In this document: positions 1 to 8,287 of the stretch, piece by piece
Layout: each line of letters opens with the position of its first letter
How positions within the stretch are numbered: position 1 is the stretch's first letter
Assembly: GCF_002090175.1 (NCBI RefSeq)
Contig: NZ_BBRN01000003.1
Span: forward strand, 372,001 to 436,000
DNA length: 64,000 nt
Direction: 5' to 3'
Source of the DNA: Demequina sp. NBRC 110057
GTDB lineage: Bacteria > Actinomycetota > Actinomycetes > Actinomycetales > Demequinaceae
Notes under the pieces: model-generated
Databases searched by the model: none
What the model was told of the DNA's origin: nothing
What the model saw: only the letters and a program-made list of their open reading frames with translations
Program-made: the position numbers and the translations under genes

Positions 1-486
1 GACCAGGGCTCCAAGTACAACGGCCGCGGCGCGCTCGAGGACTGGTGGACCGAGGACGACAGGAGCGCGTTCATGGAGCGCGCGAACGCCCTCATCGCCC
101 AGTACGACGGCTACTCGCCCAAGCAGCTGAACGGTTCGCACCACGTCAACGGCGCGCTCACGGTCGGCGAGAACATCGGTGACCTCGCGGGCGTGGAGAT
201 CGCCCTCAAGGCGTACGAGATCAAGCTGGGTCACCCCATCGACGAGGCGCCCGAGGTCGACGGCCTCACCGCCAAGCAGCGCTTCTTCATCGGCTACGCG
301 CTCACCGAGCGCATGGTGGTGCGCTCCGAGGCGCTCATCACGCGCATCGCGATGGACCCGCACTCCCCCAGCGAGTTCCGTGTCAACGGCATCGTGCGCA
401 ACATGAACGCCTGGTACGACGCATTCGGCGTGGCCGAGGGCGACGAGCTCTACCTCGCCCCCGAGGAGCGGGTGTCCATCTGGTAG
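1..486 (+). CDS. M13 family metallopeptidase (PepO/neprilysin-like), C-terminal part
   Basis: The reading frame is open from the first base, so only the last 161 residues of a roughly 650-residue zinc endopeptidase are visible. The segment VNGALTVGENIGDLAG is the family's third-zinc-ligand region: the Glu of GENIGD binds zinc and the Asp three residues later supports the catalytic His. The HExxH motif must lie upstream of the window. The C-terminus ends in a hydrophobic Trp (VSIW), usual for M13 enzymes. A small Cys-rich gene follows after 65 bases in the same direction and may share the transcript. Family assignment is secure; substrate and cellular location cannot be read from this fragment. 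Confidence 0.9.
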   Translation, partial: DQGSKYNGRGALEDWWTEDDRSAFMERANALIAQYDGYSPKQLNGSHHVNGALTVGENIGDLAGVEIALKAYEIKLGHPIDEAPEVDGLTAKQRFFIGYALTERMVVRSEALITRIAMDPHSPSEFRVNGIVRNMNAWYDAFGVAEGDELYLAPEERVSIW

Positions 487-551
487 CCACCAGGTTTACA
501 GTGGTGCCAGGCCCCGCGGTGGGGCTGTTGCCGCGAGACGGGAGGCCACCT

Positions 552-656
552 ATGGCTGAGAAGACGAACATCGACCTGATCGACGTGACCGCGGATGACG
601 CGGCCGCCGAGAAGACCGGCGGCTGCTGCGGCGGAAGCTGCGGCTGCGGTAACTAG
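552..656 (+). CDS. 34-residue Cys-rich small protein, function unknown
   Basis: A short frame starts at ATG 552, seven bases after a strong GGGAGG ribosome-binding site (539-544), and ends at TAG 654. The first 22 residues are acidic and Cys-free; the tail is TGGCCGGSCGCGN, with four Cys in ten residues. A stem-loop terminator follows 26 bases later, so this is a discrete translated unit at the end of the peptidase transcript. The Cys cluster could bind a metal such as Cu, Zn or Fe. The acidic leader, double Gly and Cys/Gly/Ser tail also resemble a ribosomally made peptide precursor, though no modification enzyme is visible next to it. I do not recognise a family. Existence as a gene is well supported; function is not. 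Confidence 0.7.
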   Translation: MAEKTNIDLIDVTADDAAAEKTGGCCGGSCGCGN

Positions 657-681
657 TCGACCCGCAACCTTCGAGACCCGG

Positions 682-724
682 AAGGCGGGGCTGGATCCTT
701 GAGATCCGGTCCCGCCTTTCGGCG
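682..724 (+). terminator. Rho-independent-type terminator after the Cys-rich gene
   Basis: AAGGCGGG (682-689) pairs with CCCGCCTT (711-718). A nested GGATC/GATCC stem lies inside, and the stem is followed by a short T-containing stretch. It ends the metallopeptidase/small-peptide transcript. Confidence 0.75.
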
Positions 725-771
725 TTTCCGGCCCCGTGCGGAGCCTCCGGGCGGCCGATGCCGGCGCCGGG

Positions 772-1224
772 TTACATCCCGAGCGTCAGCAGGTCCGCGG
801 CCGCGGGCTCGTCGGCGGCCTGCGCGTACAGCTCCATGCCCGTGAGCACGGCGGCCCTCTCGTCGTCGGTGAGGCGTTCGAGAGTCGCGGTCACGGTGTC
901 GCGGCGGCGGCGCATGACGTCCTCCACGAGCGCGGTTCCGGCCTCGTCGAGGCCGATGATGACCTCGCGCCTGCTGGCCTCCGCGATTTCGCGGCTGACG
1001 TAGCCGCCGGCGACGAGGCGCTCGACGGTCCTCGTGAGCGTCGACGGGTGGACGCCGACGGCCTCGGCCAGCTCCCCCATACGCTGCGGGCCTCGCGAGG
1101 CGAGCACCACGAGCACGCGGTACTGCCCGAGCGTCACGTGCTCGAGGGCGCCTTGGAGGGAGCGGGCCACATGGCCCAGGAGGGCGCGGGAGGCGCGCAT
1201 CGTCGCATCGGCCTGCGGTTCCAT
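772..1224 (-). CDS. MarR-family transcriptional regulator
   Basis: A winged-helix regulator of 150 residues. The DNA-recognition region reads MGELAEAVGVHPSTLTRTVE, followed by the wing (LVAGGYVSREIAEASRREV) and C-terminal dimerisation helices. I chose ATG 1224 rather than the Met three codons upstream because a TACGAT -10 box (1232-1237, minus strand) overlaps that codon and lies exactly 7 bases before 1224, implying a leaderless mRNA. It is divergent from the ClC gene 70 bases away, so it probably controls that gene, itself, or both. Ligand unknown. Confidence 0.88.
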   Translation of the reverse strand: MEPQADATMRASRALLGHVARSLQGALEHVTLGQYRVLVVLASRGPQRMGELAEAVGVHPSTLTRTVERLVAGGYVSREIAEASRREVIIGLDEAGTALVEDVMRRRRDTVTATLERLTDDERAAVLTGMELYAQAADEPAAADLLTLGM

Positions 1225-1294
1225 GCGGAACATCGTACGCAGGCCGCCCTGATAGGGTGCAACAGTTGTCTATAGCCAATCTTTCGGACGTGAC
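1225..1294. promoter_or_regulatory. MarR/ClC divergent promoter with a candidate operator
   Basis: This 70-base gap holds the minus-strand -10 TACGAT (1237-1232) for the marR-like gene, a plus-strand TAGGGT (1253-1258) and the perfect 9-bp palindrome CAACAGTTG (1260-1268). The palindrome sits just downstream of TAGGGT and is the best candidate MarR operator. Its assignment rests on position and symmetry only. Confidence 0.4.
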
Positions 1295-3058
1295 GTGACC
1301 CCTCCCCGCCGACTGCTCCAGTGGCGCCCCACCCTCCTCATCGCCGGCTCCGAGCGCGCGACGATGCTCGCCCTCGCCGTCGTCGCCGGCATCATGGCCG
1401 GCTTCGGCGCCGTCGCCTTCCGCTGGCTCGTCGAGCACGCCACCCTGCTGTTTTCCGGGCAGGACGACTACGCGGGCACCACCGACCACCCCGCCCACCC
1501 GTGGCTGCCGGGCCTCGGGGGCTGGTTCGTGGTCCTCGTGCCCGTCGTCGGCGGCCTCATCTACGGACCTCTGGTGCACCGCTTCGCCCGCGAGGCGCGC
1601 GGGCACGGCGTCCCCGAGGTCATGTACGCGATCCAGCGCAAGGGCGGCAGGATCGCCGGACGCGTCGCCTTCGTGAAGGCGATCGCGTCCGCGGTCACGA
1701 TCGGCTCGGGTGGCTCCGTGGGCCGCGAGGGGCCCATCGTCCAGATCGGCTCGGCGCTGTCGTCCTCGCTCGGACGCGTCACCAGGATCCCCGGCTCCCA
1801 GCTGCCGCTCCTTGTCGCGTGCGGCGCGGCGGGCGGCATCGCGGCGACGTTCAACGCCCCCATCGCCGGAGTGTTCTTCGCGCTCGAGCTACTGCTGGGC
1901 TCTTTTGCCGTCGGCTCCTTCGCCGCGGTGGTTCTGGCCTCCGTCACGGCATCCGTCATCGCGCGCGCCATCCTGGGCAACGAGGCGTTCCTCGTCCTGC
2001 CCGAGCTAAGCGTCCACCACCTCGCCGAGTACGGCCTGTTCGTGGCGCTCGGCCTGCTCGCCGGCTGCGTCGGCATCGGCTTCTCCAAGGTCCTGTACTG
2101 GTTCGAAGACATGGCCGACAAGGTGTGGCGCGGGCCCGAGTGGCTGCGTCCCGCAGCCGGAGGACTCCTCCTCGGCCTCCTGCTGCTGGTGCTGCCGCAG
2201 ATGTACGGCGTGGGCTACCCGGTGCTCGAGAACGCCGTCGTCGGCGACTACCTGGTGCCGTTCCTGCTGCTCCTGCTCGTGGCGAAGGTCATCGCCACCT
2301 CCCTCACCATCGCCATCGGCGGCTCGGGCGGCGTCTTCGCGCCCTCGCTGTTCCTCGGCGCGATGCTGGGCGCCGCCGCGGGCCAGGCGATCGATGCGGT
2401 CGCGCCGGGGCTGGGCGTCAGCCCGGGCGCGTACGCCGTGGTGGGAATGGCCGCCGTCTTCGCCGGCTCGTCGCGCGCCCCGATCACGGCCGTGTTAATC
2501 CTGTTCGAACTCACCGGCGAGTACTCGATCATCCTGCCGCTCATGCTCGCCGTCGTGGTCGCCACGGCCACGTCCTCCGTCCTCAGCCGGGACACCATCT
2601 ACACGGAGAAGCTGCGCCGCCGCGGCATCGACCTCACGCGGCACACGTCGCGCACCGCCGGCCTCGCACACGTCCAGGTGCGCGAGCTCATGGCGGCCGC
2701 TCCCCCGACCCTGGCGACAGGCGTCCTCGCGACCACCGCGACGCGGCTCATCCTCGACGCCGGCCGGCCGAGCCTTCCCGTGGTGAGCGACGACGGCCAC
2801 TACGTGGGCGTGGTGAGCGCGTCGGCGGCCGCCAGGGCGCTCGCCGATGACGACGACGCCGATGACCTCGTGGTGGCGGACGTGTCCCAGTGGCGCGAGC
2901 ACATCGGTCCAGACGACACGATCGACTCCGTGCTCGACACCATGCTGGACGGCTCGGCACCCGACGGCCTCCCGGTGCTGGACGACGACGGGCGCGTGGT
3001 CGGCTGGCTGCGCCACGAGGTGGTGCTGCGCGCCGTCGCCACGGGCGCCGCGACCTAG
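1295..3058 (+). CDS. ClC-family chloride channel/transporter with C-terminal CBS pair
   Basis: Start is GTG 1295; the GTG five bases upstream runs into a stop. Residues about 20-440 form the ClC membrane domain and about 460-585 carry two CBS repeats, which often sense nucleotides. Filter motifs: GHGVPEV (103-109, GSGIP-equivalent with His for Ser), GREGP (143-147, gating Glu 145) and GGVFAP. In FNAPIAGVFFALELLLG the position matching the internal proton-pathway Glu of E. coli ClC-ec1 (E203) appears to be Leu, which would favour channel-like or poorly proton-coupled transport; that rests on a hand alignment. It converges on the glucosidase gene, the two stop codons overlapping in CTAG at 3055-3058. 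Likely controlled by the divergent MarR protein. Confidence 0.93.
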   Translation: MTPPRRLLQWRPTLLIAGSERATMLALAVVAGIMAGFGAVAFRWLVEHATLLFSGQDDYAGTTDHPAHPWLPGLGGWFVVLVPVVGGLIYGPLVHRFAREARGHGVPEVMYAIQRKGGRIAGRVAFVKAIASAVTIGSGGSVGREGPIVQIGSALSSSLGRVTRIPGSQLPLLVACGAAGGIAATFNAPIAGVFFALELLLGSFAVGSFAAVVLASVTASVIARAILGNEAFLVLPELSVHHLAEYGLFVALGLLAGCVGIGFSKVLYWFEDMADKVWRGPEWLRPAAGGLLLGLLLLVLPQMYGVGYPVLENAVVGDYLVPFLLLLLVAKVIATSLTIAIGGSGGVFAPSLFLGAMLGAAAGQAIDAVAPGLGVSPGAYAVVGMAAVFAGSSRAPITAVLILFELTGEYSIILPLMLAVVVATATSSVLSRDTIYTEKLRRRGIDLTRHTSRTAGLAHVQVRELMAAAPPTLATGVLATTATRLILDAGRPSLPVVSDDGHYVGVVSASAAARALADDDDADDLVVADVSQWREHIGPDDTIDSVLDTMLDGSAPDGLPVLDDDGRVVGWLRHEVVLRAVATGAAT

Positions 3059-4770
3059 GCGCCTCGGCCCGCGTAGACGCGCGCCTCCCACGGCGCGAGC
3101 CTGACTTCACCGTCCGCGGGCGCTTCCCCGGCCGGCATGTTCTCCAGCGCCACCTCGCCGCCCACGTCGACCCTGGCCACGGCATCGGCCCCCGAGAGAT
3201 TCGCGACCACGGTGAGCGTGCGCCCCTCGTGGCTGCGGCGGAAGGCGTAGACCTGCGGGTTGTCCTCGTCGAGCATGGTGAAGTCGCCGTGAACCACCAC
3301 CGGGTCGGAGTGGCGCAGCGCGATGAGGCGCCGGTAGAAGGCGAGGACCGACCCCTCGTCGTCGCCCTGGGCCGCCGCGTTCAGCCACGTGTGATTCGCG
3401 GTGGCGGGAAGCCACGGCGTCCCCGTCGTGAAACCCGCATGGGGCGAGGCGTCCCACTGGACGGGAGTGCGCGCGTTGTCGCGGCTCATCGCCGCGAGCC
3501 CGGCGAGGCGCTGCTCAGCAGGGATGCCCGCGGCATCGGCCTCGTCCCACCACCGCAGCGACTCGACGTCGCGATAGTCGGCGATGGAGGCGAGGCCGGC
3601 ATTCGTCATGCCGATCTCCTCGCCTTGATAGATGTAGGGCGTCCCGCGGTGAAGGTGAAGCACGAGCGCGAGCGCCGTCGCGGAAGCCGCCCAGTGCTCG
3701 CCGTCGTCGCCAAAGCGCGACACGACGCGGGGCTGGTCGTGGTTGTCCCAGTACAGCGAGTTCCAGCCCACCTCGCCCAGGCCGGCCTGCCACCGGCCCA
3801 GCACCGCCTTGAGGTCGCGCAGGTCCAGCGGCACTGGATCGAACTTGCCGCCCGGGCCGTGGTCGAGGTCCACGTGGTCGAACTGGAAGACCATGTCGAC
3901 CTCGCGCCGCGCGGGGTCGGTGAACAGGCGCGCCTCGTCGACCGTGACGCCGGGCATCTCGCCCACCGTGATGAGGTCGGCGTCGCGTCCGGCGAACACC
4001 TCGCGGTGCATCTCCTGGAGGAACTCGTGGATCCGCGGCCCGCACGTGTAGAAGCGCGAGCCGTCGCCCAGGCCGCCGGGCCCCTCGCCCACCGCGGCGT
4101 CGGGAAGCGCGAGGTCCTTGGAGATGAGGTTGATCACGTCCATGCGGAAGCCGTCGACGCCGCGGTCGAGCCACCAGCGCATCATGTCATAGACGGCCTC
4201 GCGCACCTCGGGGTTCTCCCAGTTGAGGTCCGGCTGCGAGCGGTCGAACAGGTGCAGGTAGTACTCCCCCGTCGCCTCGTCGAGTTCCCAGGTGGGACCG
4301 GAGAAGAACGAGCGCCAGTTGGTGGGCTCGGCGCCGCGCGCGCCGGCCGCGAAGCCGTCACGGGCTGGCCGCCACCAGTACCAGTCGCGCTTGGGGTTGT
4401 CGGTGCTCGAGCGCGACTCGAGGAACCACGGGTGCTGGTCGCTCGTGTGGTTGACCACGAGGTCCATGACGAGGCGCATGCCGCGGGAATGCACGTCGTC
4501 GAGGAGCGCGTCGAGGTCGTCGAGCGTGCCGAAGACGGGGTCGATGGCGCGGTAGTCGGAGATGTCGTAACCGTTGTCGGCCTGCGGGGACGCATAGATA
4601 GGCGACAGCCACAGGACGTCGACACCGAGTCGCTCGAGGTGATCGAGGCGCTGCCGGATGCCGGGCAGGTCGCCGATGCCGTCGCCGTCGGAATCCTGAA
4701 AGCTGCGCGGATAGATCTGATAGACGACCGCGCTCTTCCACCACTGCGGCCCGCTCAGCATCGTGGGCAT
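3055..4770 (-). CDS. GH13 alpha-glucosidase, oligo-1,6-glucosidase-like
   Basis: A 571-residue cytoplasmic alpha-amylase-superfamily enzyme with no signal peptide. Conserved regions in order are DLVVNHTS, GFRMDVIN (nucleophile Asp near 208), VGEMPG (acid/base Glu near 269) and WDNHDQPR (transition-state Asp near 341). QPDLNWENP is typical of subfamily GH13_31. The residue after the nucleophile is Val, which in this subfamily goes with alpha-1,6 (isomaltose/panose) rather than alpha-1,4 specificity. ATG 4770 has GGAGG eight bases upstream, inside the last codons of the ABC gene, so the two are cotranscribed and probably translationally coupled. Trehalose synthase is a less likely alternative: the length is right but the C-terminal domain is not. 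Confidence 0.9.
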   Translation of the reverse strand: MPTMLSGPQWWKSAVVYQIYPRSFQDSDGDGIGDLPGIRQRLDHLERLGVDVLWLSPIYASPQADNGYDISDYRAIDPVFGTLDDLDALLDDVHSRGMRLVMDLVVNHTSDQHPWFLESRSSTDNPKRDWYWWRPARDGFAAGARGAEPTNWRSFFSGPTWELDEATGEYYLHLFDRSQPDLNWENPEVREAVYDMMRWWLDRGVDGFRMDVINLISKDLALPDAAVGEGPGGLGDGSRFYTCGPRIHEFLQEMHREVFAGRDADLITVGEMPGVTVDEARLFTDPARREVDMVFQFDHVDLDHGPGGKFDPVPLDLRDLKAVLGRWQAGLGEVGWNSLYWDNHDQPRVVSRFGDDGEHWAASATALALVLHLHRGTPYIYQGEEIGMTNAGLASIADYRDVESLRWWDEADAAGIPAEQRLAGLAAMSRDNARTPVQWDASPHAGFTTGTPWLPATANHTWLNAAAQGDDEGSVLAFYRRLIALRHSDPVVVHGDFTMLDEDNPQVYAFRRSHEGRTLTVVANLSGADAVARVDVGGEVALENMPAGEAPADGEVRLAPWEARVYAGRGA

Positions 4771-4773
4771 CGG

Positions 4774-6699
4774 CTACCTCCTCGGCAGGTCCTCGTTGTC
4801 CTTCTGGTCCGATGCCAGCCTCGCATACAGCCCGCCGGCGGCGAGGAGCGAGGCGTGTGAGCCCGACTCCACGATGCGGCCGCCGTCGACGACGTGGATG
4901 ACGTCGGCATCGGCCACTGTGGATAGCCGGTGCGCGACGACGAGGGTGGTGCGCCCCTCGGCGGCGCGGTCCAGGGCGGCCTGCACCACCCGCTCCGAGA
5001 CGGTGTCGAGGGCGCTCGTGGCCTCGTCGAGCAGCAGCACGGGAGGGTCCTTGAGGATGACGCGCGCGATCGCGATGCGCTGCTTCTCGCCCCCGGACAG
5101 GCGATAGCCCCGCTCGCCCACCACCGTGTCGTAGCCGTCCTCGAAGGTCATGATCTGGTCGTGGATGTTCGCCGCGCGGCAGGCCTCGACGAGTTCCGCG
5201 TCGGTCGCGTCGGGGCGGGCATAGCGCAGGTTCTCGGCGATGGAGGCGTGGAAGAGGTAGGTCTCCTGGCTCACCACTCCCACGCGCTCGACGATCGACT
5301 CGTGGGTGAGGCGGCGCACGTCCTCGCCGGCGAACAGCACCGCGCCGCCGGACACCTCGTGGAGCCTCGCCGCGAGGTAGACGATGGTGGTCTTTCCCGC
5401 GCCGGAGGGCCCCACGAACGCCACCGTCTGGCCCGGCTCGGCGGTGAAGGAGACGCCGTCGAGGGTCGCGCGGCGCTCGGCACCCGCATCGGGGTAGCGG
5501 AAGGTGACGTCGCGGAACTCGACCCGGCCCATGGGGCCCGGAGCGGCGGCGGCGTCGCGTGCATCGGCCGCGTCCTGGATCGCCGGCGTGAGGTCGAGGT
5601 ACTCGAAGATGCGCGCGAACAGCGCCTTGGAGGTCTGCACCTCGAGCGCCACCCGCATGAGCGCCATCAGGGGGAACAGCAGCCGCCCCTGAATCGCGGT
5701 GAACGCGACGACAGTGCCCGCGGTGATAGTCGGCTCAAGGCCCTGGCCGGTGGCGTGCGCGATGAGGAGGCCAGAGACCAGGTAGATCACCGCGGGGACA
5801 GAGCTCATGATGACGGTGACGAGCCCGAAGAACCACTGGCCCGACATCGACAGCCTTACCTGGAGGTCGATCTGGTTCGCGTTCTCGGCGCGGTAGCGCT
5901 CGGACTCGAGGCGCTGCCGGTTGTAGACCTTGGACAGCAGGATGCCGCTCACGGACAGTGTCTCCTGCGTGATCGCCGTCATCTCGGACAGCGACTCCTG
6001 TGTCCGGGACGCCAGGCGGGCCCGCACCTGGCCCACGCGCCGCTGCACCGCGACGAGGGCGGGCATCAGCACCACCGCCACCAGGGTCAGTCGCCAGTCG
6101 AGCAGGATCATCGCCACCAGGGACGCGAGGACGGTCACGGAGTTGCCGATGATGGACGACACGAACGTGGTGAGCACGCCCGAGACGCCGCCCACGTCGT
6201 TCTGCAGGCGCGACTGGATCACACCCGTCTTGGTGCGCGTGAAGAACGCCAGGTCCATCGACTGCAACTTGTCGAACAGCCGGGTACGAAGGTCGCCGGT
6301 AACGCGGTTGCCCACGGACGAGGTGACGTAGGTCTGCCACACCCCGAGTGCGGCGGTCGCGATGAAGATGACGATGACGAGCGCCACCAGTTCGCCCAGC
6401 AGCGCGAGGTGGGGAGCGGAGCCGTCGGACGGGAACAGCGCGTTGTCGAAGATGCGCTCGATGATGAGCGGCGGGATCACGCCGGCCGATGCGGTGACCA
6501 CCACGAGCGCGGCCGTCAGCGCGAGCGCCCCGCGGTACGGGCGGAACAGCGCGAGGACGCGGCGCCACAGGTCGGGGATCTCGGGGGCATCGGCGTTGGC
6601 GGCACGCTGCGCTGCCTCGTCCCTGCCCGAAACGCCGCGGCCGGGACCGTGGCCGCCGAGGGCGGCGCGGCGCGATCCTGGCGGGGCGGGCATGCTCAT
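4774..6699 (-). CDS. ABC exporter, fused membrane and ATPase half-transporter
   Basis: The 641 residues comprise a cytoplasmic N-terminal tail, six membrane helices (about 50-335) and a nucleotide-binding domain (about 385-630). Walker A is GPSGAGKTT near 426, the signature is LSGGEKQR and Walker B is VLLLDEATSALD. This fits the homodimeric B-type (MsbA/LmrA/Sav1866) exporters; the substrate cannot be read. The ATG at 6699 is 6 bases downstream of a minus-strand TAGGCT -10 box, so it is probably leaderless. The glucosidase starts three bases after the stop. An exporter paired with an intracellular glucosidase is unusual and may be only a shared promoter. Confidence 0.92.
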   Translation of the reverse strand: MSMPAPPGSRRAALGGHGPGRGVSGRDEAAQRAANADAPEIPDLWRRVLALFRPYRGALALTAALVVVTASAGVIPPLIIERIFDNALFPSDGSAPHLALLGELVALVIVIFIATAALGVWQTYVTSSVGNRVTGDLRTRLFDKLQSMDLAFFTRTKTGVIQSRLQNDVGGVSGVLTTFVSSIIGNSVTVLASLVAMILLDWRLTLVAVVLMPALVAVQRRVGQVRARLASRTQESLSEMTAITQETLSVSGILLSKVYNRQRLESERYRAENANQIDLQVRLSMSGQWFFGLVTVIMSSVPAVIYLVSGLLIAHATGQGLEPTITAGTVVAFTAIQGRLLFPLMALMRVALEVQTSKALFARIFEYLDLTPAIQDAADARDAAAAPGPMGRVEFRDVTFRYPDAGAERRATLDGVSFTAEPGQTVAFVGPSGAGKTTIVYLAARLHEVSGGAVLFAGEDVRRLTHESIVERVGVVSQETYLFHASIAENLRYARPDATDAELVEACRAANIHDQIMTFEDGYDTVVGERGYRLSGGEKQRIAIARVILKDPPVLLLDEATSALDTVSERVVQAALDRAAEGRTTLVVAHRLSTVADADVIHVVDGGRIVESGSHASLLAAGGLYARLASDQKDNEDLPRR

Positions 6700-6773
6700 G
6701 CGCCGAGCCTAGTTCGGCGGGCGGCGGCCGCCTTCCCCCTGCGCGCGGGCGGCGCTGCGGCTAGCCTGCCCGG
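6700..6773. promoter_or_regulatory. Divergent leaderless promoters
   Basis: Two -10 boxes face outward. Minus-strand TAGGCT (6711-6706) lies 6 bases before the ABC ATG. Plus-strand TAGCCT (6762-6767) lies 6 bases before the GTG of the membrane-protein gene. No clear -35 boxes were found. Confidence 0.55.
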
Positions 6774-7709
6774 GTGAGCGACGCCGATCCCGACACCGCA
6801 CGTCCGCCGGCCTCGGCGACCGCCTCCGCCACCGCCACCGCCACCGCATCGGCACTCTGCGGCGTGCTCGCGGCGGCGCTCGGCATCCTTCCCTGGCTCG
6901 TGGAGGGCGCCCGGCTTCCGCTGCAGAACGTGTGGGCCACCGAGGCGTTGCCCGAGGACATGCCGCTGGCACTGCTGCCGTTCAGTCAGTATTCGCTGAC
7001 GACGATCGCGGCGATGCTCGTCGTGGGTGGCGCCGTCGCCGGGGCGGCCGAGCGGTGGCTGCTCGCCCGGCGCGGCCTCGGCCGGCGCACGCTGGTGACG
7101 GTCGGGCTCGCGGCGACTCAGCTGGTGTGCGTCGCGCAGACCACGGTGGTGACCCAGGCCGGGATCGAGGACTCTTCCCGGGCGTCGGTGTACCTCGCGG
7201 GCCTGGCGCTCGCTGCCGTCGTCAGCGTCGGCGTCTCGGTGCTGGTGCAGCGCGGGATCGCCGGCGGCGGTCCGGCGGCCGGGGCCATGGCGGCGACGGC
7301 CGGCGGCATCGCGCTGGGGATGTGGGTGGCGGCGCTGGCGTCGGCGCTCGCGGGGGTCGCGAGCAGCCCGCCGGCGTGGGTGTTCGCCGTCGCGACGTGG
7401 ACCCCGAGCGTCGTCGCGGGGATCGCGGTGGGGGTCTGCGGCGTGTCTACCGTGCGGCGGGCCTTGGGTGCCGTGGCGTCCCTGCTGGGATTGTGGGTGC
7501 TGCCTGCCTTCGCGACAGCGCTGTCGTATGCGGTGGGGTCGCGCGTTTACCTGCAGAATCCGGCCGAGCTAGTGCCGGCGGCGGCGCAGGTGTTTCGGTT
7601 GGCGCTGGGGACCGACGGCGGGGCGCCCCAGCGACTCCTCGTTGCCGTCGCGGTGGCGGTGGTGACGTGGGCGGTGTGCCGGACGCTGTCGCGACGTGCG
7701 GGACACTGA
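6774..7709 (+). CDS. Polytopic membrane protein, function unknown
   Basis: The 311 residues include about eight hydrophobic segments, spread from residue 25 to the C-terminus. The N-terminus before the first helix is a low-complexity Ala/Ser/Thr stretch built from repeated ACCGCC codons. There is no signal peptidase site and no recognised catalytic motif. GTG 6774 is chosen because TAGCCT precedes it by 6 bases (leaderless). trmL starts five bases after the stop, so the two are probably cotranscribed. I cannot place it in a family; the length and helix pattern fit the poorly characterised membrane proteins common in Actinobacteria. Confidence 0.75.
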   Translation: MSDADPDTARPPASATASATATATASALCGVLAAALGILPWLVEGARLPLQNVWATEALPEDMPLALLPFSQYSLTTIAAMLVVGGAVAGAAERWLLARRGLGRRTLVTVGLAATQLVCVAQTTVVTQAGIEDSSRASVYLAGLALAAVVSVGVSVLVQRGIAGGGPAAGAMAATAGGIALGMWVAALASALAGVASSPPAWVFAVATWTPSVVAGIAVGVCGVSTVRRALGAVASLLGLWVLPAFATALSYAVGSRVYLQNPAELVPAAAQVFRLALGTDGGAPQRLLVAVAVAVVTWAVCRTLSRRAGH

Positions 7710-7713
7710 AGAC

Positions 7714-8184
7714 ATGTCTGCCGCACCGCACATTGCCTATTACGAGCCGCGCATCCCGGAGAACACTGGCGCGGCGATCCGCCAGTCGGCAGTGACGGGT
7801 TCGCCTCTGCACCTCATCGAGCCCCTGGGGTTTGACCTGAGCGAGCCCAAGCTGAAGCGCGCGGGGCTGGACTATCACGACCTCGCGTCGGTCACCGTGC
7901 ATCCATCGTTCGACGCGTTCCTCGAGGCGATGCCCGGCTCGCGGGTCTTCGCGTTCACGGCGCACGCTGAGACCCTCTACTCGGACATCGCCTACCGGCC
8001 CGACGACGTGCTGCTCTTCGGCCCCGAGCCCACGGGCCTTCCCGAGGAGGCGATGGCGCACCCACGCGTCACCGACCGGGTGAGGATTCCTATGTTGCCG
8101 GGGCGGCGCTCGCTCAACCTGTCCAACTCGTCGGCCCTGGTGGTCTACGAGGCATGGCGCCAGGCGGGCTTCGCCGCCGACTAA
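7714..8184 (+). CDS. trmL: tRNA (cytidine(34)-2'-O)-methyltransferase TrmL
   Basis: A 156-residue single-domain SPOUT methyltransferase that 2'-O-methylates the wobble base of tRNA-Leu isoacceptors using SAM. Visible motifs are the N-terminal YYEPRIPENTGAAIR, the mid-domain LLFGPEPTGLP and the C-terminal trefoil-knot motif IPMLPGRRSLNLSNSSALVV, which forms the SAM pocket. The length matches the minimal TrmL/YibK enzymes. ATG 7714 gives the conventional N-terminus; an in-frame GTG at 7696 would overlap the upstream stop and add residues unlike the family. Confidence 0.93.
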   Translation: MSAAPHIAYYEPRIPENTGAAIRQSAVTGSPLHLIEPLGFDLSEPKLKRAGLDYHDLASVTVHPSFDAFLEAMPGSRVFAFTAHAETLYSDIAYRPDDVLLFGPEPTGLPEEAMAHPRVTDRVRIPMLPGRRSLNLSNSSALVVYEAWRQAGFAAD

Positions 8185-8251
8185 CCCCGGGCGCGGCGTC
8201 GTCCCCAGGCCCTTCGCAGCATCGGCCGTCTTCACCCTGCCTGGCAGCATC

Positions 8252-8281
8252 GACGTTCTCTCTCGCCCCATCGTTAACGTC
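8252..8281 (+). promoter_or_regulatory. Promoter and inverted repeat upstream of the second MarR gene
   Basis: GACGTT (8252-8257) and AACGTC (8276-8281) form an inverted repeat. The right arm overlaps a TAACGT -10 box (8275-8280) lying 7 bases before ATG 8288. A MarR dimer bound here would cover the promoter, suggesting autoregulation. One GCATCGGCC word lies at 8219-8227. Confidence 0.35.
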
Positions 8282-8287
8282 TTCACT

